This document shows, piece after piece, positions 8,265 to 17,277 of a stretch of DNA of 64,000 bases; the stretch's first letter is position 1, and each line of letters begins with the position of its first letter. Made by a program: the position numbers and the translations under genes. The notes beneath the pieces were generated by a model. It worked only from the letters and a program-made list of their open reading frames with translations, made no database searches and had not been told where the DNA came from. The stretch is taken from assembly GCA_934660915.1 (NCBI GenBank), contig CAKUIF010000004.1, forward strand, positions 62,001-126,000, in the 5' to 3' direction. The DNA comes from an uncultured Olsenella sp. GTDB taxonomy: Bacteria; Actinomycetota; Coriobacteriia; Coriobacteriales; Atopobiaceae.

Positions 8265-9308
8265 CTAGTTGAACTTCACCACTTTTTGCGCCACGTGGTA
8301 CCCGCCGATGGTGATCTTCTCGCCGACCTTGCCGGGAAGATTGGTGGCGATTCCGACCACGCCATGCTTGGCGCGACGGTACATACGCGCATCGTAGGCC
8401 TTCAACTCGTTCCAGAGCGCCTCGAGCTCGTCCATAGCGTCGGAGCGGTCCGAGAGCTTGGAGAAAACCGAGCAGATTGCCATGATGATGGTGAAGTAAT
8501 TCATCATGTAGCTTCTGAGCTGCGCACAGTCGATGTCGTCGTATACGTGATAGGCCTGCATCATCACGCGAGCAACACGCCAATAGTGGTCGACGCGGCT
8601 GGTGAGCACCTTCTCGTTAACCGACTGGTCTTCGCGGCCGATGTAATAACGATACAGGTCAACGTCGAGGTAGTAGAGGCTGTGGCAAAGCGGGAAGGGC
8701 ACGTAGGCGTAGATGTTGTCTACGTAGAAGGTGTGAGCGGGCATCTGGAGCTTGGCCGCGCGCAGGGTTTCGGTGCGGTAGGTCAGCGCGTGCATAAGCA
8801 GGTACTGGCTCATCTTGAAATGGCCGATCTGCCCCCAGGTAAAAACCTTGCCCACGGGGAGCACGCGACGGTAGTCGACGACGTTGCGCGTGTTGTCCTC
8901 GACGTGCTCGTAGACATAGTTGGTGATGACGAGGTCGACCTTCTCGTCCATGTCGATAAAGCGACGAAGCTGAGCCAAAAGTGCTTTGAGCGCGTCGGCA
9001 TCCGCCCAGTCATCAGAATCGATGTTCTTGAAATAGGCGCCGTCGGCGTACTCGACGGCCTTCATGACGGCAAGGCCGTGCCCGCCGTTCTCCTGGTGAA
9101 CGGCCTTGATAAGGCCGGGATAGCGCTCCTGCCATTCATCGGCCTTTGCCGGAGTGCTGTCCTTTGCGCTGCCGTCGTCGACGATGACGATCTGAACGTC
9201 GTCGGCGTAATCAGAGCCCTCGAGAATCGAGAGGATGCACTTGTCCATGTATTCGGCCGAGTTATAGCAGGGAATGCCGAACGAGATGGTCTTCTTTGCG
9301 GATGCCAT
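8265..9308 (-). CDS. Glycosyltransferase family 2
   Basis: A 347-residue cytoplasmic GT2 enzyme. It opens with 'ISFGIPCYNSAEYMDKCI' and has the nucleotide-sugar pocket 'QIVIVDDGSAKDST' (about residues 40-53), 'HQENGGHGLAVMKAVEYADG' and the metal-binding 'NIDSDDW' (about 95-101). Genes of this type add sugars to surface polysaccharide, glycolipid or teichoic polymers. It lies 70 nt after UDP-galactopyranose mutase on the same strand, so transfer of galactofuranose is a reasonable inference, but the acceptor and donor are not shown by sequence. Confidence 0.88.
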   Translation of the reverse strand: MASAKKTISFGIPCYNSAEYMDKCILSILEGSDYADDVQIVIVDDGSAKDSTPAKADEWQERYPGLIKAVHQENGGHGLAVMKAVEYADGAYFKNIDSDDWADADALKALLAQLRRFIDMDEKVDLVITNYVYEHVEDNTRNVVDYRRVLPVGKVFTWGQIGHFKMSQYLLMHALTYRTETLRAAKLQMPAHTFYVDNIYAYVPFPLCHSLYYLDVDLYRYYIGREDQSVNEKVLTSRVDHYWRVARVMMQAYHVYDDIDCAQLRSYMMNYFTIIMAICSVFSKLSDRSDAMDELEALWNELKAYDARMYRRAKHGVVGIATNLPGKVGEKITIGGYHVAQKVVKFN

Positions 9309-9332
9309 GGTTCACGTCCTTAATCACGAATA

Positions 9333-9360
9333 AGGGGCGGGTCGCAGCGGGCCCGCCCCT
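9333..9360 (-). terminator. GC-rich hairpin between glf and the GT2 gene
   Basis: Arms AGGGGCGGG (9333-9341) and CCCGCCCCT (9352-9360), 18 nt after the glf stop. The following minus-strand bases are TATTCG, a poor T-run, so partial termination or mRNA protection is more likely than a full stop. Confidence 0.5.
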
Positions 9361-9378
9361 GGAATTCGATGCAAAAAA

Positions 9379-10581
9379 CTAGTTCCTCTGGGCGATAAGC
9401 TCGTCGGAGAGGTCGAGGGCCGACGCGACGACGCCGTCCATGTCGTAGTAACGGTACTCGGCGAGTCGGCCGACGCAGTGGAAATTGAGCGCACCGGAAA
9501 CGCGCTCGCGGTACTTCTTGTACAGCTCGGTGTTCTCATCCTCGAGAATCGCGTAGTACGGGGTCTCCCCGGAACCGGGGGTATAGGCCTTAGAGTATTC
9601 CTTCATGATGGTGGTCTTTCCGGGAACGACCTGACCCGTCATGTTCTTGAACTCGGTGATGCGCGTGAAGTCCTCGCTCGTGGTGTAGTTTACGGTGCCG
9701 ACGGGCTGGAACTTATCGACGTCGAGGGTCTCGAAAACCATGTCGAGCGTGCGGTACGGAAGCGCACCGAGGTCAAGGCCGAAGAGTTCGTCGAGCGGGC
9801 CGGTGTAGATGACTTCACCAGAGTAAGGCTTCTCGTTGACAAGGACCGCGCCGGAGGTGACCTTCAGGATATCGCGGGCGTCGACGTTGACGAAGACGTT
9901 GATCAGGTCGTGGTCGAGCATGTGCTCGAAGAGCTTGGTGTAGCCCTCGCCAGGCATGCCCTGGAAGGGGGCGCCGGGGAAGTAGCGGTCATCGTCGCCG
10001 ACGAATACGGGAACGCGGCCGGTGATGGAGGGGTCGATCTGGTCGGGAGTCTGGCCCCACTGCTTCATGGTGTAGTGGAGGAAGACGTTCTCGAAAACGT
10101 AGTCGGCGACCTCAACGAGCTCGGGATCGTTCTTCTCGCGAAGCTCCATGATGGGAACCTTTTTGTTCTCGCCGAAAGTGGCCACGAGCTTCTGGTAAAG
10201 TCGCTCGCCCTTCTCTTCGCCAAAGGCAAGCTTAAGAGACGCGTGGTTGAAGGGAACCGGCATCAGGGTGCCGTGGATGTTGGCGAGCACCTTGTGCTGG
10301 TAATCGGTCCAATCGGTGAAACGCGAGAGGAACTGGTTCACGCGTTCGTTGGTGGTGTGATAGATGTGCGGGCCGTACTTGTGGATCAGGATGCCCGCCT
10401 CGTCCTCGTAGTCGTAGGCGTTGCCCGCGATGTGGTCGCGGCGCTCAAGGATGGCGACCTTCATGCCACAGGCCTCTGCAAGGCGGCGCGCGCAAACGCT
10501 GCCCGCATACCCGCAGCCGACAACGAGGGCGTCATAGGATTCCGCGTTGAAGCCCGCGCCGAGACCGCTCTGGATGTTCAT
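9379..10581 (-). CDS. glf: UDP-galactopyranose mutase
   Basis: A 400-residue flavoenzyme that converts UDP-galactopyranose to UDP-galactofuranose, the donor for galactofuranose in cell-surface glycans. The FAD-binding N-terminus reads 'ALVVGCGYAGSVCARRLAE' (about 18-36) and 'VAILERRDHIAGNAYDY'. The family signature 'HKYGPHIYHTTNERVNQFL' follows, with 'FENVFLHYTMKQWG' and 'VFVGDDDRYFPGAPFQGMP' further on and 'RLAEYRYYDMD' near the end. Length matches the family. It is first in a pair with the GT2 gene. Confidence 0.96.
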   Translation of the reverse strand: MNIQSGLGAGFNAESYDALVVGCGYAGSVCARRLAEACGMKVAILERRDHIAGNAYDYEDEAGILIHKYGPHIYHTTNERVNQFLSRFTDWTDYQHKVLANIHGTLMPVPFNHASLKLAFGEEKGERLYQKLVATFGENKKVPIMELREKNDPELVEVADYVFENVFLHYTMKQWGQTPDQIDPSITGRVPVFVGDDDRYFPGAPFQGMPGEGYTKLFEHMLDHDLINVFVNVDARDILKVTSGAVLVNEKPYSGEVIYTGPLDELFGLDLGALPYRTLDMVFETLDVDKFQPVGTVNYTTSEDFTRITEFKNMTGQVVPGKTTIMKEYSKAYTPGSGETPYYAILEDENTELYKKYRERVSGALNFHCVGRLAEYRYYDMDGVVASALDLSDELIAQRN

Positions 10582-10683
10582 AAGGTTCCTCTCAGGAAGG
10601 GTACAGTCCTGGCGGATTAGCCAGCGACAAGAAAAACGTTCACCTCTTGCCGTAATGTCCGATAGATTCTAGCACCAAGAACC

Positions 10684-10689
10684 TATAAT
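10684..10689 (+). promoter_or_regulatory. Candidate -10 box for pta
   Basis: A perfect TATAAT stands 90 nt before the pta start in the gap shared with divergent glf. I could not find a convincing -35 box at 16-18 nt, so this is only a candidate. Confidence 0.35.
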
Positions 10690-10778
10690 GTTCAGGCTAG
10701 CCCCGACGAGCGGCCGGATGACCGCGAAATACGGGGCAAAGCGATTCCGGCAAAGCAGATTTTGTGGAGGAGAACGTC

Positions 10779-11759
10779 ATGAGCGAGTTCCTTGACCGCA
10801 TGAAGGCGGCCGCCAAGTCCAACAAGAAGACCATCGTCCTGCCCGAGGGCGAGGATCCTCGTACCATCGAGGCCGCAAAGAAGATCGTCGAGGAGGATCT
10901 TGCCAACCTCGTCATCCTTGGCGATCCCTCGACCATCGACGTCCCCGGCGTCACCGTCATCGACCCCCGCACCGCTGAGCGCAAGCAGGCATACGCCGAG
11001 AAGTTCGCCGAGCTCCGCGCAAAGAAGGGTGTCACCCTTCCCGAGGCCCTCGAGCAGATGAACGACGCCACCTACTTCGGCACGATGATGGTAAAGATGG
11101 GCGACGCCGACGGCCTGGTCTCTGGCGCGTGCCACTCCACCGCCAACACTCTGCGTCCGGCCCTGCAGATCCTGAAGACCGCCCCGGGCACCAAGCTCGT
11201 CTCCGCGTTCTTCATCATGTGCACCAAGTCCCCTGAGTTCGGCGCCGACGGCACCCTGCTCTTCGCCGACTGCGGCCTGAACATCAACCCCAACGCCGAC
11301 GAGCTCTCCGAGATCGCCCTGGCCTCCGCCGAGAGCTGGAAGGCCTTCATGCCCGGCGTCGACCCCAAGGTCGCCATGCTGTCCTTCTCCACGATGGGCT
11401 CCGCCAAGGGCGACGTTCCCACCAAGGTCCAGGAGGCCGTGAAGCTGGCCAACGAGAAGAACCCCGAGCTCGCTCTCGACGGAGACCTCCAGCTCGACGC
11501 GGCTCTCGTCCAGAGCGTCGCCGATCTCAAGGCCCCGAACTCCACCGTTGCCGGCAACGCAAACATCCTCGTCTTCCCGGATCTCGAGGCCGGCAACATC
11601 GGCTACAAGCTCGTCCAGCGCTTTGGCGGCGCCGAGGCCTACGGCCCGGTTCTCCAGGGCATCGCCAAGCCGGTGAACGACCTGTCCCGTGGCTGCTCCG
11701 CCGACGACATCGTGGGCGTCGTCGCCATCACCGCCGTCCAGGCGCAGATGGCTGAGTAA
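10779..11759 (+). CDS. pta: Phosphate acetyltransferase
   Basis: A 326-residue short-form Pta that interconverts acetyl-CoA and acetyl phosphate. It opens 'KKTIVLPEGEDPRTIEAAKKI', has 'YFGTMMVKMGDADGLVSGACHSTANTLRPALQIL' in the middle and 'FPDLEAGNIGYKLVQRFGGAEAYGPVLQGIAKPVNDLSRGCS' near the end, all typical. The ATG at 10779 is preceded by GGAGGAGAA. The gene is monocistronic with its own terminator. Its partner acetate kinase is encoded about 20 kb away on the other strand, so the acetate pathway is not an operon here. Expression looks high from the strongly C-ending codons. Confidence 0.97.
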   Translation: MSEFLDRMKAAAKSNKKTIVLPEGEDPRTIEAAKKIVEEDLANLVILGDPSTIDVPGVTVIDPRTAERKQAYAEKFAELRAKKGVTLPEALEQMNDATYFGTMMVKMGDADGLVSGACHSTANTLRPALQILKTAPGTKLVSAFFIMCTKSPEFGADGTLLFADCGLNINPNADELSEIALASAESWKAFMPGVDPKVAMLSFSTMGSAKGDVPTKVQEAVKLANEKNPELALDGDLQLDAALVQSVADLKAPNSTVAGNANILVFPDLEAGNIGYKLVQRFGGAEAYGPVLQGIAKPVNDLSRGCSADDIVGVVAITAVQAQMAE

Positions 11760-11783
11760 ATTATATACTCAAACCCCCTTGCA

Positions 11784-11818
11784 GGCCCCGCCGCGCTAAC
11801 CGCGGCGGGGCCTTATTT
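11784..11818 (+). terminator. Intrinsic terminator after pta
   Basis: Perfect 12-bp arms GGCCCCGCCGCG (11784-11795) and CGCGGCGGGGCC (11801-11812) around CTAAC, then TTATTT. Confidence 0.9.
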
Positions 11819-12039
11819 GCGCAAAAGGCAAAGAGCCTAAATCGGGCGCCACCATAGCGTGACCAAGCCGCTAGGAGCCTACAACCCCCCCAGCTTGCAG
11901 GGTTTATATCAACCCAAAAGCCTATGTCACTCCCCCGTCGCAGCTGAATTAGAGACTACGTAAGGGGGCGATGTGGGCTCACCGCGTCAAAACAGCACTG
12001 CAATGCAGGGTGAAATAGGCTCGCACCTCTCGAGTGCCC
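11819..12039. other. Non-coding stretch between pta and the orphan gene
   Basis: About 220 nt without a plausible reading frame on either strand. It holds short G- and C-runs and several small dyads but no T-run hairpin, tRNA-like fold or promoter that I would defend. Confidence 0.4.
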
Positions 12040-12681
12040 CTACAGCAGGATGTCGGGATAGCAATCCTCGTCGAGCCAGAAATCGTTGCTGAGGTTTGAC
12101 TTACCCGATTGTGCATCGAACGTAAAGGCGCGGAGCCTGTGGCTGCACATCGCGGCCGCGTACTCGAAAAAGTCGTCGTCTGTGACCTCGGACTTACGGC
12201 AGCCTTTTTCGTCGGCTATAACCTGGTAAACCGTGTCGAGTTCCTCATTGGTATAAAACTGTTTGTGCAAACGCTCCTCAGAGTCCCCTCCCCAGCCATT
12301 CTGAAGATTATTCCAGGAAACAGACTCGATAGACTCCGCTATCTCATCCTTATGGGCGACAAGAACGCGCGCAAGGGCGGCGAGGTTGTTTTGGCCCCAT
12401 GACCCATTGAAGCTATTGCACATCCCGCTTACCAGGCAGGGAACCACCTCGTCGATCGAGCCGGGCATGTCCTCGAAAGCCTCGGCGCTCAGTTCGGGGT
12501 CAAGCCATTTCGAAGTGGCGATGTTCCCCTCGATGCTAAAAGGAATATTGGCATCAACGCCGCGCCCCTCTTGGCACGCCTTGTAGTTCTTGAGCATATC
12601 CGCGAGCAATGGGCTATTGATGCTTACCACGGCGAAGCTGCTGCTACTCGAGTTAGTAACGAAGTCAGTTCTAATTTTCAT
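12040..12681 (-). CDS. Hypothetical protein with N-terminal TDFVTNSSSSSF motif
   Basis: A 213-residue soluble, acidic protein with no recognised domain. It starts 'MKIRTDFVTNSSSSSFAVVS', an N-terminal signature (basic/hydrophobic start, T/S-D-F-V-T-N, then five serines and Phe) that I know from many unrelated-looking hypothetical proteins of anaerobic Firmicutes and Actinobacteria. The rest is Asp/Glu-rich with 'NNLQNGWGGDSEERLHKQF' and a C-terminal 'FWLDEDCYPDILL'. The ATG at 12681 has GAGGCGG 8 nt upstream and keeps the motif at the very N-terminus; an in-frame TTG five codons earlier is less likely. The gene is less GC-rich than its neighbours. Function is unknown. Confidence 0.75.
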   Translation of the reverse strand: MKIRTDFVTNSSSSSFAVVSINSPLLADMLKNYKACQEGRGVDANIPFSIEGNIATSKWLDPELSAEAFEDMPGSIDEVVPCLVSGMCNSFNGSWGQNNLAALARVLVAHKDEIAESIESVSWNNLQNGWGGDSEERLHKQFYTNEELDTVYQVIADEKGCRKSEVTDDDFFEYAAAMCSHRLRAFTFDAQSGKSNLSNDFWLDEDCYPDILL

Positions 12682-12735
12682 GTAAAACCGCCTCAAGAAC
12701 CAAGACCATTCGGACCCGACCTAAACGCTTTGCGA

Positions 12736-12768
12736 GAGGCCCCCTGCACTCTCCATACAGGGGGCCTC
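12736..12768 (-). terminator. GC-rich hairpin after pckA
   Basis: Perfect arms GAGGCCCCCTG (12736-12746) and CAGGGGGCCTC (12758-12768). No T-run follows on either strand. It lies between the pckA stop and the start of the orphan gene, so it probably limits read-through or protects the 3' end. Confidence 0.55.
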
Positions 12769-12810
12769 ATTCAAGCGTTCAAGTCGCTGCTATATGAACG
12801 GAAAACCGTT

Positions 12811-14409
12811 CTAAGCAAGCGGGTGGGGGCCAGCCGCGCGGACCTCGTCGGACATGGAGTGCAGGCGCCGCTCCGCGTTTTCCACAAACATGCAGGCGAG
12901 CTTCTCGGCGCAGGCGTCGTAAGCGTCCTTATCGGCCCAGGTGGCACGAGGATCGAGAAGCTCATCAGGTACGCCAGGGCAGCTCGTGGGGATATCGAGG
13001 TTGAAGCGCTCGTCGTGGACAAACTCGCAGTCGTCAATGATGCCGGACTGAGCAGCCTCAACCATCTTGCGAGTGTACTTGAGCTTGATGCGCGAGCCGG
13101 AACCGTAAGATCCGCCGGTCCAACCGGTGTTGATCAAGTACACGCGCGTGCCGCCGCGCTCGATCTTCTCGCCGAGCATCTTGCCGTAGACCATAGGGTC
13201 AAGCGGCATGAACGGTTCGCCGAAAAGGCTCGAGAACGTGGGCTGCGGCTCCTTGACCCCGCGCTCGGTGCCGGCGACCTTGGAGGTGAAGCCGGTCATG
13301 AAGTGATACATGGCCGCATTCGTGTCGAGCTTGGAGATCGGGGGCAGCACGCCGAAGGCGTCGGCCGTGAGGAAGATGACGACGTCGGGGATACGCTTGG
13401 CCTTGCCCTTCTTCACGGCGTTGTCGATAAACTCGACCGGGTAGGCTACACGGCCGTTCTCGGTCAGGCTCGTGTCGAAGTAGTCCGCCTTACGGGACTT
13501 CGGGTCGACAACAACATTCTCGCAAAGGGAGCCGAACTTAATCGCGTGCCAAATCTGCGGCTCGGTCTCCTCGGTGATGTTGATGGTCTTGGCATAGCAT
13601 CCGCCCTCGATGTTGAAGACGGAGTCCTCAGCCCAGCCGTGCTCGTCGTCGCCGATGAGCTTGCGATTTTCCGCCGCCGAGAGCGTGGTCTTGCCCGTGC
13701 CCGAGAGGCCGAAGAACACGCAGGTGCCGTGAGACACAGGGTTCATGTTGCAGGAGCAGTGCATGGGAAGCACGCCGTCCTCAACGGGCAGCAAGTAGTT
13801 CATTGCCGAGAAGATGGCCTTCTTTATCTCGCCGGAATACTGCGTTCCCACGACGAGGATGACCTTCTCGCTAAAGTTAATGAGAACCGCTGCCTCGGAG
13901 TTCGTGTGGTGACGCTCGGGGTCGAGCTTAAGCCTCGGCGCAGCCATGACGACGAAGTCGGCAAGCCCGAACTTGGCAAGCTCCTCCTCCGTGGGGCGCA
14001 CAAGCATCTGATGGGCAAAGAGCGCCTGGCTCGCGAGCTCGGTGATGACGCAGAACTTGCGGGCGTAGCGGCGATCTGCACCTGCGATGCCATGGACGAC
14101 GAAAAGACGACGCTCAGAGAAATGCGCGATAACCTCCGCCTTGATGCGGGCATAGTCCTGCTCCGACATGGGAACGTTTACCTCGCCCCAGGCGATATCG
14201 TCATGCACCTCAGGCGTGTCGACGATGAACCTGTCGTGAGGGGAGCGACCAGTGTACTGACCGGTCTCGACGCACAGGGCACCGGTGGAGGCAAGCGTGC
14301 CCTCGCCGCGATCGACCGCCTTCTCGATGAGGACGGCGGGAGAGCAGTCGATCCAGGTCATGTCGTCGGTATGTGCGATCCCGTAATGCGCGAGCTCCTC
14401 GATGATCAT
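12811..14409 (-). CDS. pckA: Phosphoenolpyruvate carboxykinase (ATP)
   Basis: A 532-residue ATP-type enzyme interconverting oxaloacetate + ATP with PEP + CO2 + ADP. Diagnostic stretches are 'VETGQYTGRSPHDRFIV' (N-terminal), 'YSGEIKKAIFSAMNYLLP', the P-loop 'FFGLSGTGKTTLSA' (about residues 240-253), the metal-binding 'IGDDEHGWAEDSVFNIEGGCYAK' segment and 'NTGWTGGSYGSGSRIKL'. In fermentative anaerobes it often runs in the CO2-fixing direction; that is inference here. The ATG at 14409 has AAGGAGG 6 nt upstream. It is transcribed alone, divergent from the epimerase gene. Confidence 0.96.
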   Translation of the reverse strand: MIIEELAHYGIAHTDDMTWIDCSPAVLIEKAVDRGEGTLASTGALCVETGQYTGRSPHDRFIVDTPEVHDDIAWGEVNVPMSEQDYARIKAEVIAHFSERRLFVVHGIAGADRRYARKFCVITELASQALFAHQMLVRPTEEELAKFGLADFVVMAAPRLKLDPERHHTNSEAAVLINFSEKVILVVGTQYSGEIKKAIFSAMNYLLPVEDGVLPMHCSCNMNPVSHGTCVFFGLSGTGKTTLSAAENRKLIGDDEHGWAEDSVFNIEGGCYAKTINITEETEPQIWHAIKFGSLCENVVVDPKSRKADYFDTSLTENGRVAYPVEFIDNAVKKGKAKRIPDVVIFLTADAFGVLPPISKLDTNAAMYHFMTGFTSKVAGTERGVKEPQPTFSSLFGEPFMPLDPMVYGKMLGEKIERGGTRVYLINTGWTGGSYGSGSRIKLKYTRKMVEAAQSGIIDDCEFVHDERFNLDIPTSCPGVPDELLDPRATWADKDAYDACAEKLACMFVENAERRLHSMSDEVRAAGPHPLA

Positions 14410-14569
14410 GCATGCCTCCTTATTGCGGCCAAAGGGCCGGTTTATGAGCCGTTCGTGCGTCAGCGATCGCCCGCCAACGCGCACAATGGGGATTCTCCCC
14501 TGTTTTGTGATTTCCAGACTGTAAAGTTCTATAGGTGGCAGCCATTAATCCGAGAAGGGTGGTTTTGTT

Positions 14570-15454
14570 ATGGCTTTGGAAACGATTTCGTGCGGAGAGC
14601 TCTCAGCCAGCATCGACCCAGCCGGCGCTCAGCTCATGAGCCTGAAAGTCGCGGATGCCGAGTATCTGTGGCAAGGAGACCCCGATTTCTGGCCCCGTAG
14701 GGCACCGGTTCTCTTCCCCTGCGTCGGGTGCCTTAAGGACGACGCCTCGATGAGCGCGCAAGGGCCGGTTCACCTCAAGCGCCACGGCATCGCAAGGCTC
14801 TACGACCACAAGGTCGTGTCCAACGACGGCAAGAAGGTCGTGTTCGAGCTGACTTCGAACGAGAAGACCAAGGAAGCCTACCCATTTGATTTCAAGCTCA
14901 ACATGGAATATGAGGTGGACGGGACCTCGCTCACCCAGACCTTCCGCGTGACGAATACCGGAGAAGTCGAGTTGCCGTTTACCCTTGGAGGGCACCCCGC
15001 CTTCAACGTCCCCGTCCCCGGCGCAGGCAACGAGTCGTTCGATGATTACAAGCTCGTCTTTGCGGAACCATGGTGCGCGAAGGTACCGAAGATCGACGAG
15101 TCGGGGCTTCATGACTTCTCGAAGATGACCACACTCTTTGAGGACGCGCGCGAGATGGACCTGAGCCATACGCAGATCGAGCAGCTGCTCACGCTCGTGT
15201 TCTGCGACGTCCCCAATTATCGCGTATCGCTCGTTGGAAAGAAGAGCGGTCACGGCGTTGAGCTGGAGTTCCCCGGATTCGATTACCTTGGCGTGTGGAC
15301 CGCGAGCGCCGATGCGCCGTTCGTGGCGATCGAACCTTGGCACGGTTGCGCCGACGCCTACGACGAGTCCGGGAAATTCGAGGACAAGCGCGACACCATC
15401 GAGCTCGCGGCCGGCTGTGAAACCGAGCTCGCCTTCACAATCACGCCGTTCTAA
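14570..15454 (+). CDS. Aldose 1-epimerase family protein (LacX-like)
   Basis: A 294-residue galactose-mutarotase-fold protein. Visible signatures are 'DAEYLWQGDPDFWPRRAPVLFPCVG' near residue 30, 'HGIARLYDHKV' with the conserved His (about 72), 'LPFTLGGHPAFNVPVP' with the second His (about 141) and 'YLGVWTASADAPFVAIEPWHGCAD' near the C-terminus. Family members interconvert sugar anomers; the sugar is not known. The ATG follows GAGAAGGGTGG. It stands alone and faces the hydrogenase operon, sharing a hairpin at its 3' end. Confidence 0.9.
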   Translation: MALETISCGELSASIDPAGAQLMSLKVADAEYLWQGDPDFWPRRAPVLFPCVGCLKDDASMSAQGPVHLKRHGIARLYDHKVVSNDGKKVVFELTSNEKTKEAYPFDFKLNMEYEVDGTSLTQTFRVTNTGEVELPFTLGGHPAFNVPVPGAGNESFDDYKLVFAEPWCAKVPKIDESGLHDFSKMTTLFEDAREMDLSHTQIEQLLTLVFCDVPNYRVSLVGKKSGHGVELEFPGFDYLGVWTASADAPFVAIEPWHGCADAYDESGKFEDKRDTIELAAGCETELAFTITPF

Positions 15455-15477
15455 GCAAAGAAAACGATAGAAATAAG

Positions 15478-15528
15478 GACACCCTCCCCCGCAGAGCCGG
15501 AAATTCCGGAGATGCGAGGGAGGGTGTC
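15478..15528 (-). terminator. Terminator between the epimerase gene and the hydrogenase operon
   Basis: Long arms GACACCCTCCC (15478-15488) and GGGAGGGTGTC (15518-15528) enclose a small CCGGAAATTCCGG palindrome. On the minus strand it is followed by CTTATTTC, so it chiefly serves the hydrogenase operon, and may also stop the convergent epimerase transcript. Confidence 0.8.
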
Positions 15529-15537
15529 CAAGTTGAC

Positions 15538-17277
15538 TTACGGCATGTCCCAAGCCGCGTGGTCAGTGTGGAGAAGCCTCTCGGAAAGCTCGGACAAGGG
15601 CTCGCCGAGGAAGTCGCGGTAACAGGCCGCTACGTCGGGATTCTCGTGGCTGAATCGGATCTGCGCGCCCTTGTCGAGCGTGCGGAGGACCGTCGCCCTT
15701 TCGCGCGCAAGCTCACGGCCGTCGTGAATGGGCTGCCCGCCGCCGCCAACGCAACCGCCGGGGCATGCCATGACCTCAACGAAGTCATAGTAGGTGAGTC
15801 CACGGTCAAGCGCATCGAGAAGCGCCCCTGCGTTTGCGAGCCCGTGAACGATGGCGACGCGGAGCTCTCGACCGTTGAGGTCGAAGGTCGCCTCTCGCCA
15901 GCCCTCGCGGCCACGGACCTCTTTGAAGGCGTTGGGGGCAGGATTGCTGCCCGTTACCAGGAAGTAGGCGGAGCGAAGCGCTGCCTCCATGACGCCGCCG
16001 GTAGTGCCGAATATGACGCCGGCACCCGTGCCGAAACCGAGCGGACGGTCGAGCTCGCGGTCGTCGTAGTTGACCGGGTCGATGTGGGAGGCCCTGATCA
16101 TGCGAACGACCTCACGGACCGTAAGCGCGACGTCGACATCGGGGTCCCCGCTCTCCCCCACCATGGTGGGAAGCGCAGCCTCGGCCTTCTTTGCGACGCA
16201 CGGCATCACTGAGACGCAGAAAACATACTTGGGGTCGATGCCGAGGACCTCGGCGTAGTGGGTCTTGGCCATGGCCCCGAACATCTGCTGCGGCGACTTG
16301 GAAGTCGAGACCTGAGGCACGAACTGCGGGTAGCGGGCCTTCACAAAGCGGACCCAGCCGGGGCAGCAAGACGTCATGAGCGGCAGCTCGGGAGCGTCAT
16401 CGCCACCGGCATCATGCTCGGCAATGCGGTGAAGCAGCTCAGTGCCCTCCTCCATGATGGTGAGGTCTGCCGAGAAGTCGGTATCGAACACGTAGTCGAC
16501 ACCCATTGCGTGCAAAACGGAGCACAGGCGCTCGACGGTCGCCTCTTCATGAGACAGGCCGAGCTTCTCGCCCCAAGAAGTGCGCACGGCGGGCGCGATC
16601 TGGAACATGACGACCTTGTTCGGGTCGGCGATCGCGTCGAACACGCGGTCGGTGTCATCGCGCTCGCGAAGGGCGCCGACAGGGCAATGAGTGATGCACT
16701 GCCCGCAGGCGGCGCAATCGACCTCGGTGATAGGCTTGCGGCCACGGACGTCAACAGAAGCGTGGGAGGCGCGGTTCGTGAGGTCCCAAACGCCAAGGCC
16801 CTGGACCTTCTCGCAAATCTGGATGCAGCGAAGACAGCGAATGCACTTCTCGTTGTCGCGAATGAGCGGGAAAGAACGGTCCCAAGAGTTGTGCTCGACG
16901 TGCTTCTTGTAAGGCAGGCGGTAAATGCCAAGGTCGTTAGCTACGGTCTGGAGCGTGCAGTTTCCGGAGCGCACGCAGCTCGTGCAGGAGGAATCGTGCT
17001 GAGAAAGCAGCAGCTGCACGTTGGTCTTTCGGGCGGCGCGGACCTTGGGGCTGTTGGTGTGGACGACCATGCCGTCAATAACGTTGTTGTTGCAAGCAGC
17101 GACGAGCTGTTCGGCGCCCTCGACCTCAACGACGCACACGCGGCAGCCGCCGACTTCATTTAAGTCCTTGAGATAACACAACGTGGGGATGTTGATCCCG
17201 ACGGATGCGGCCGCCTCCAGGATCGTCGAGTCGGCAGGAACCTCAACGACCTTATCGTCGATCGTGATCTTTACCAT
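15538..17277 (-). CDS. hydA: [FeFe]-hydrogenase catalytic subunit
   Basis: A 579-residue modular hydrogenase. Order: N-terminal [2Fe-2S] domain (Cys34, 45, 48, 62), His-Cys [4Fe-4S] site (His94, Cys98, 101, 107), two further [4Fe-4S] motifs (Cys145-155 and 188-198), then the H-cluster domain. All three H-cluster signatures are present: 'TSCCPGW' (Cys304/305), 'MPCVAKK' (Cys360) and 'VEVMACPGGCVGGGGQP' (Cys505/509). The proton-relay Cys304 is retained, so it looks like a catalytic hydrogenase and not a sensor. Its ATG overlaps the upstream gene's stop (ATGGTAA), a sign of translational coupling. The GltD-like partner places it with the glutamate-synthase-linked group (A2). No HydE/F/G maturase is in the window. 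Confidence 0.94.
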   Translation of the reverse strand: MVKITIDDKVVEVPADSTILEAAASVGINIPTLCYLKDLNEVGGCRVCVVEVEGAEQLVAACNNNVIDGMVVHTNSPKVRAARKTNVQLLLSQHDSSCTSCVRSGNCTLQTVANDLGIYRLPYKKHVEHNSWDRSFPLIRDNEKCIRCLRCIQICEKVQGLGVWDLTNRASHASVDVRGRKPITEVDCAACGQCITHCPVGALRERDDTDRVFDAIADPNKVVMFQIAPAVRTSWGEKLGLSHEEATVERLCSVLHAMGVDYVFDTDFSADLTIMEEGTELLHRIAEHDAGGDDAPELPLMTSCCPGWVRFVKARYPQFVPQVSTSKSPQQMFGAMAKTHYAEVLGIDPKYVFCVSVMPCVAKKAEAALPTMVGESGDPDVDVALTVREVVRMIRASHIDPVNYDDRELDRPLGFGTGAGVIFGTTGGVMEAALRSAYFLVTGSNPAPNAFKEVRGREGWREATFDLNGRELRVAIVHGLANAGALLDALDRGLTYYDFVEVMACPGGCVGGGGQPIHDGRELARERATVLRTLDKGAQIRFSHENPDVAACYRDFLGEPLSELSERLLHTDHAAWDMP

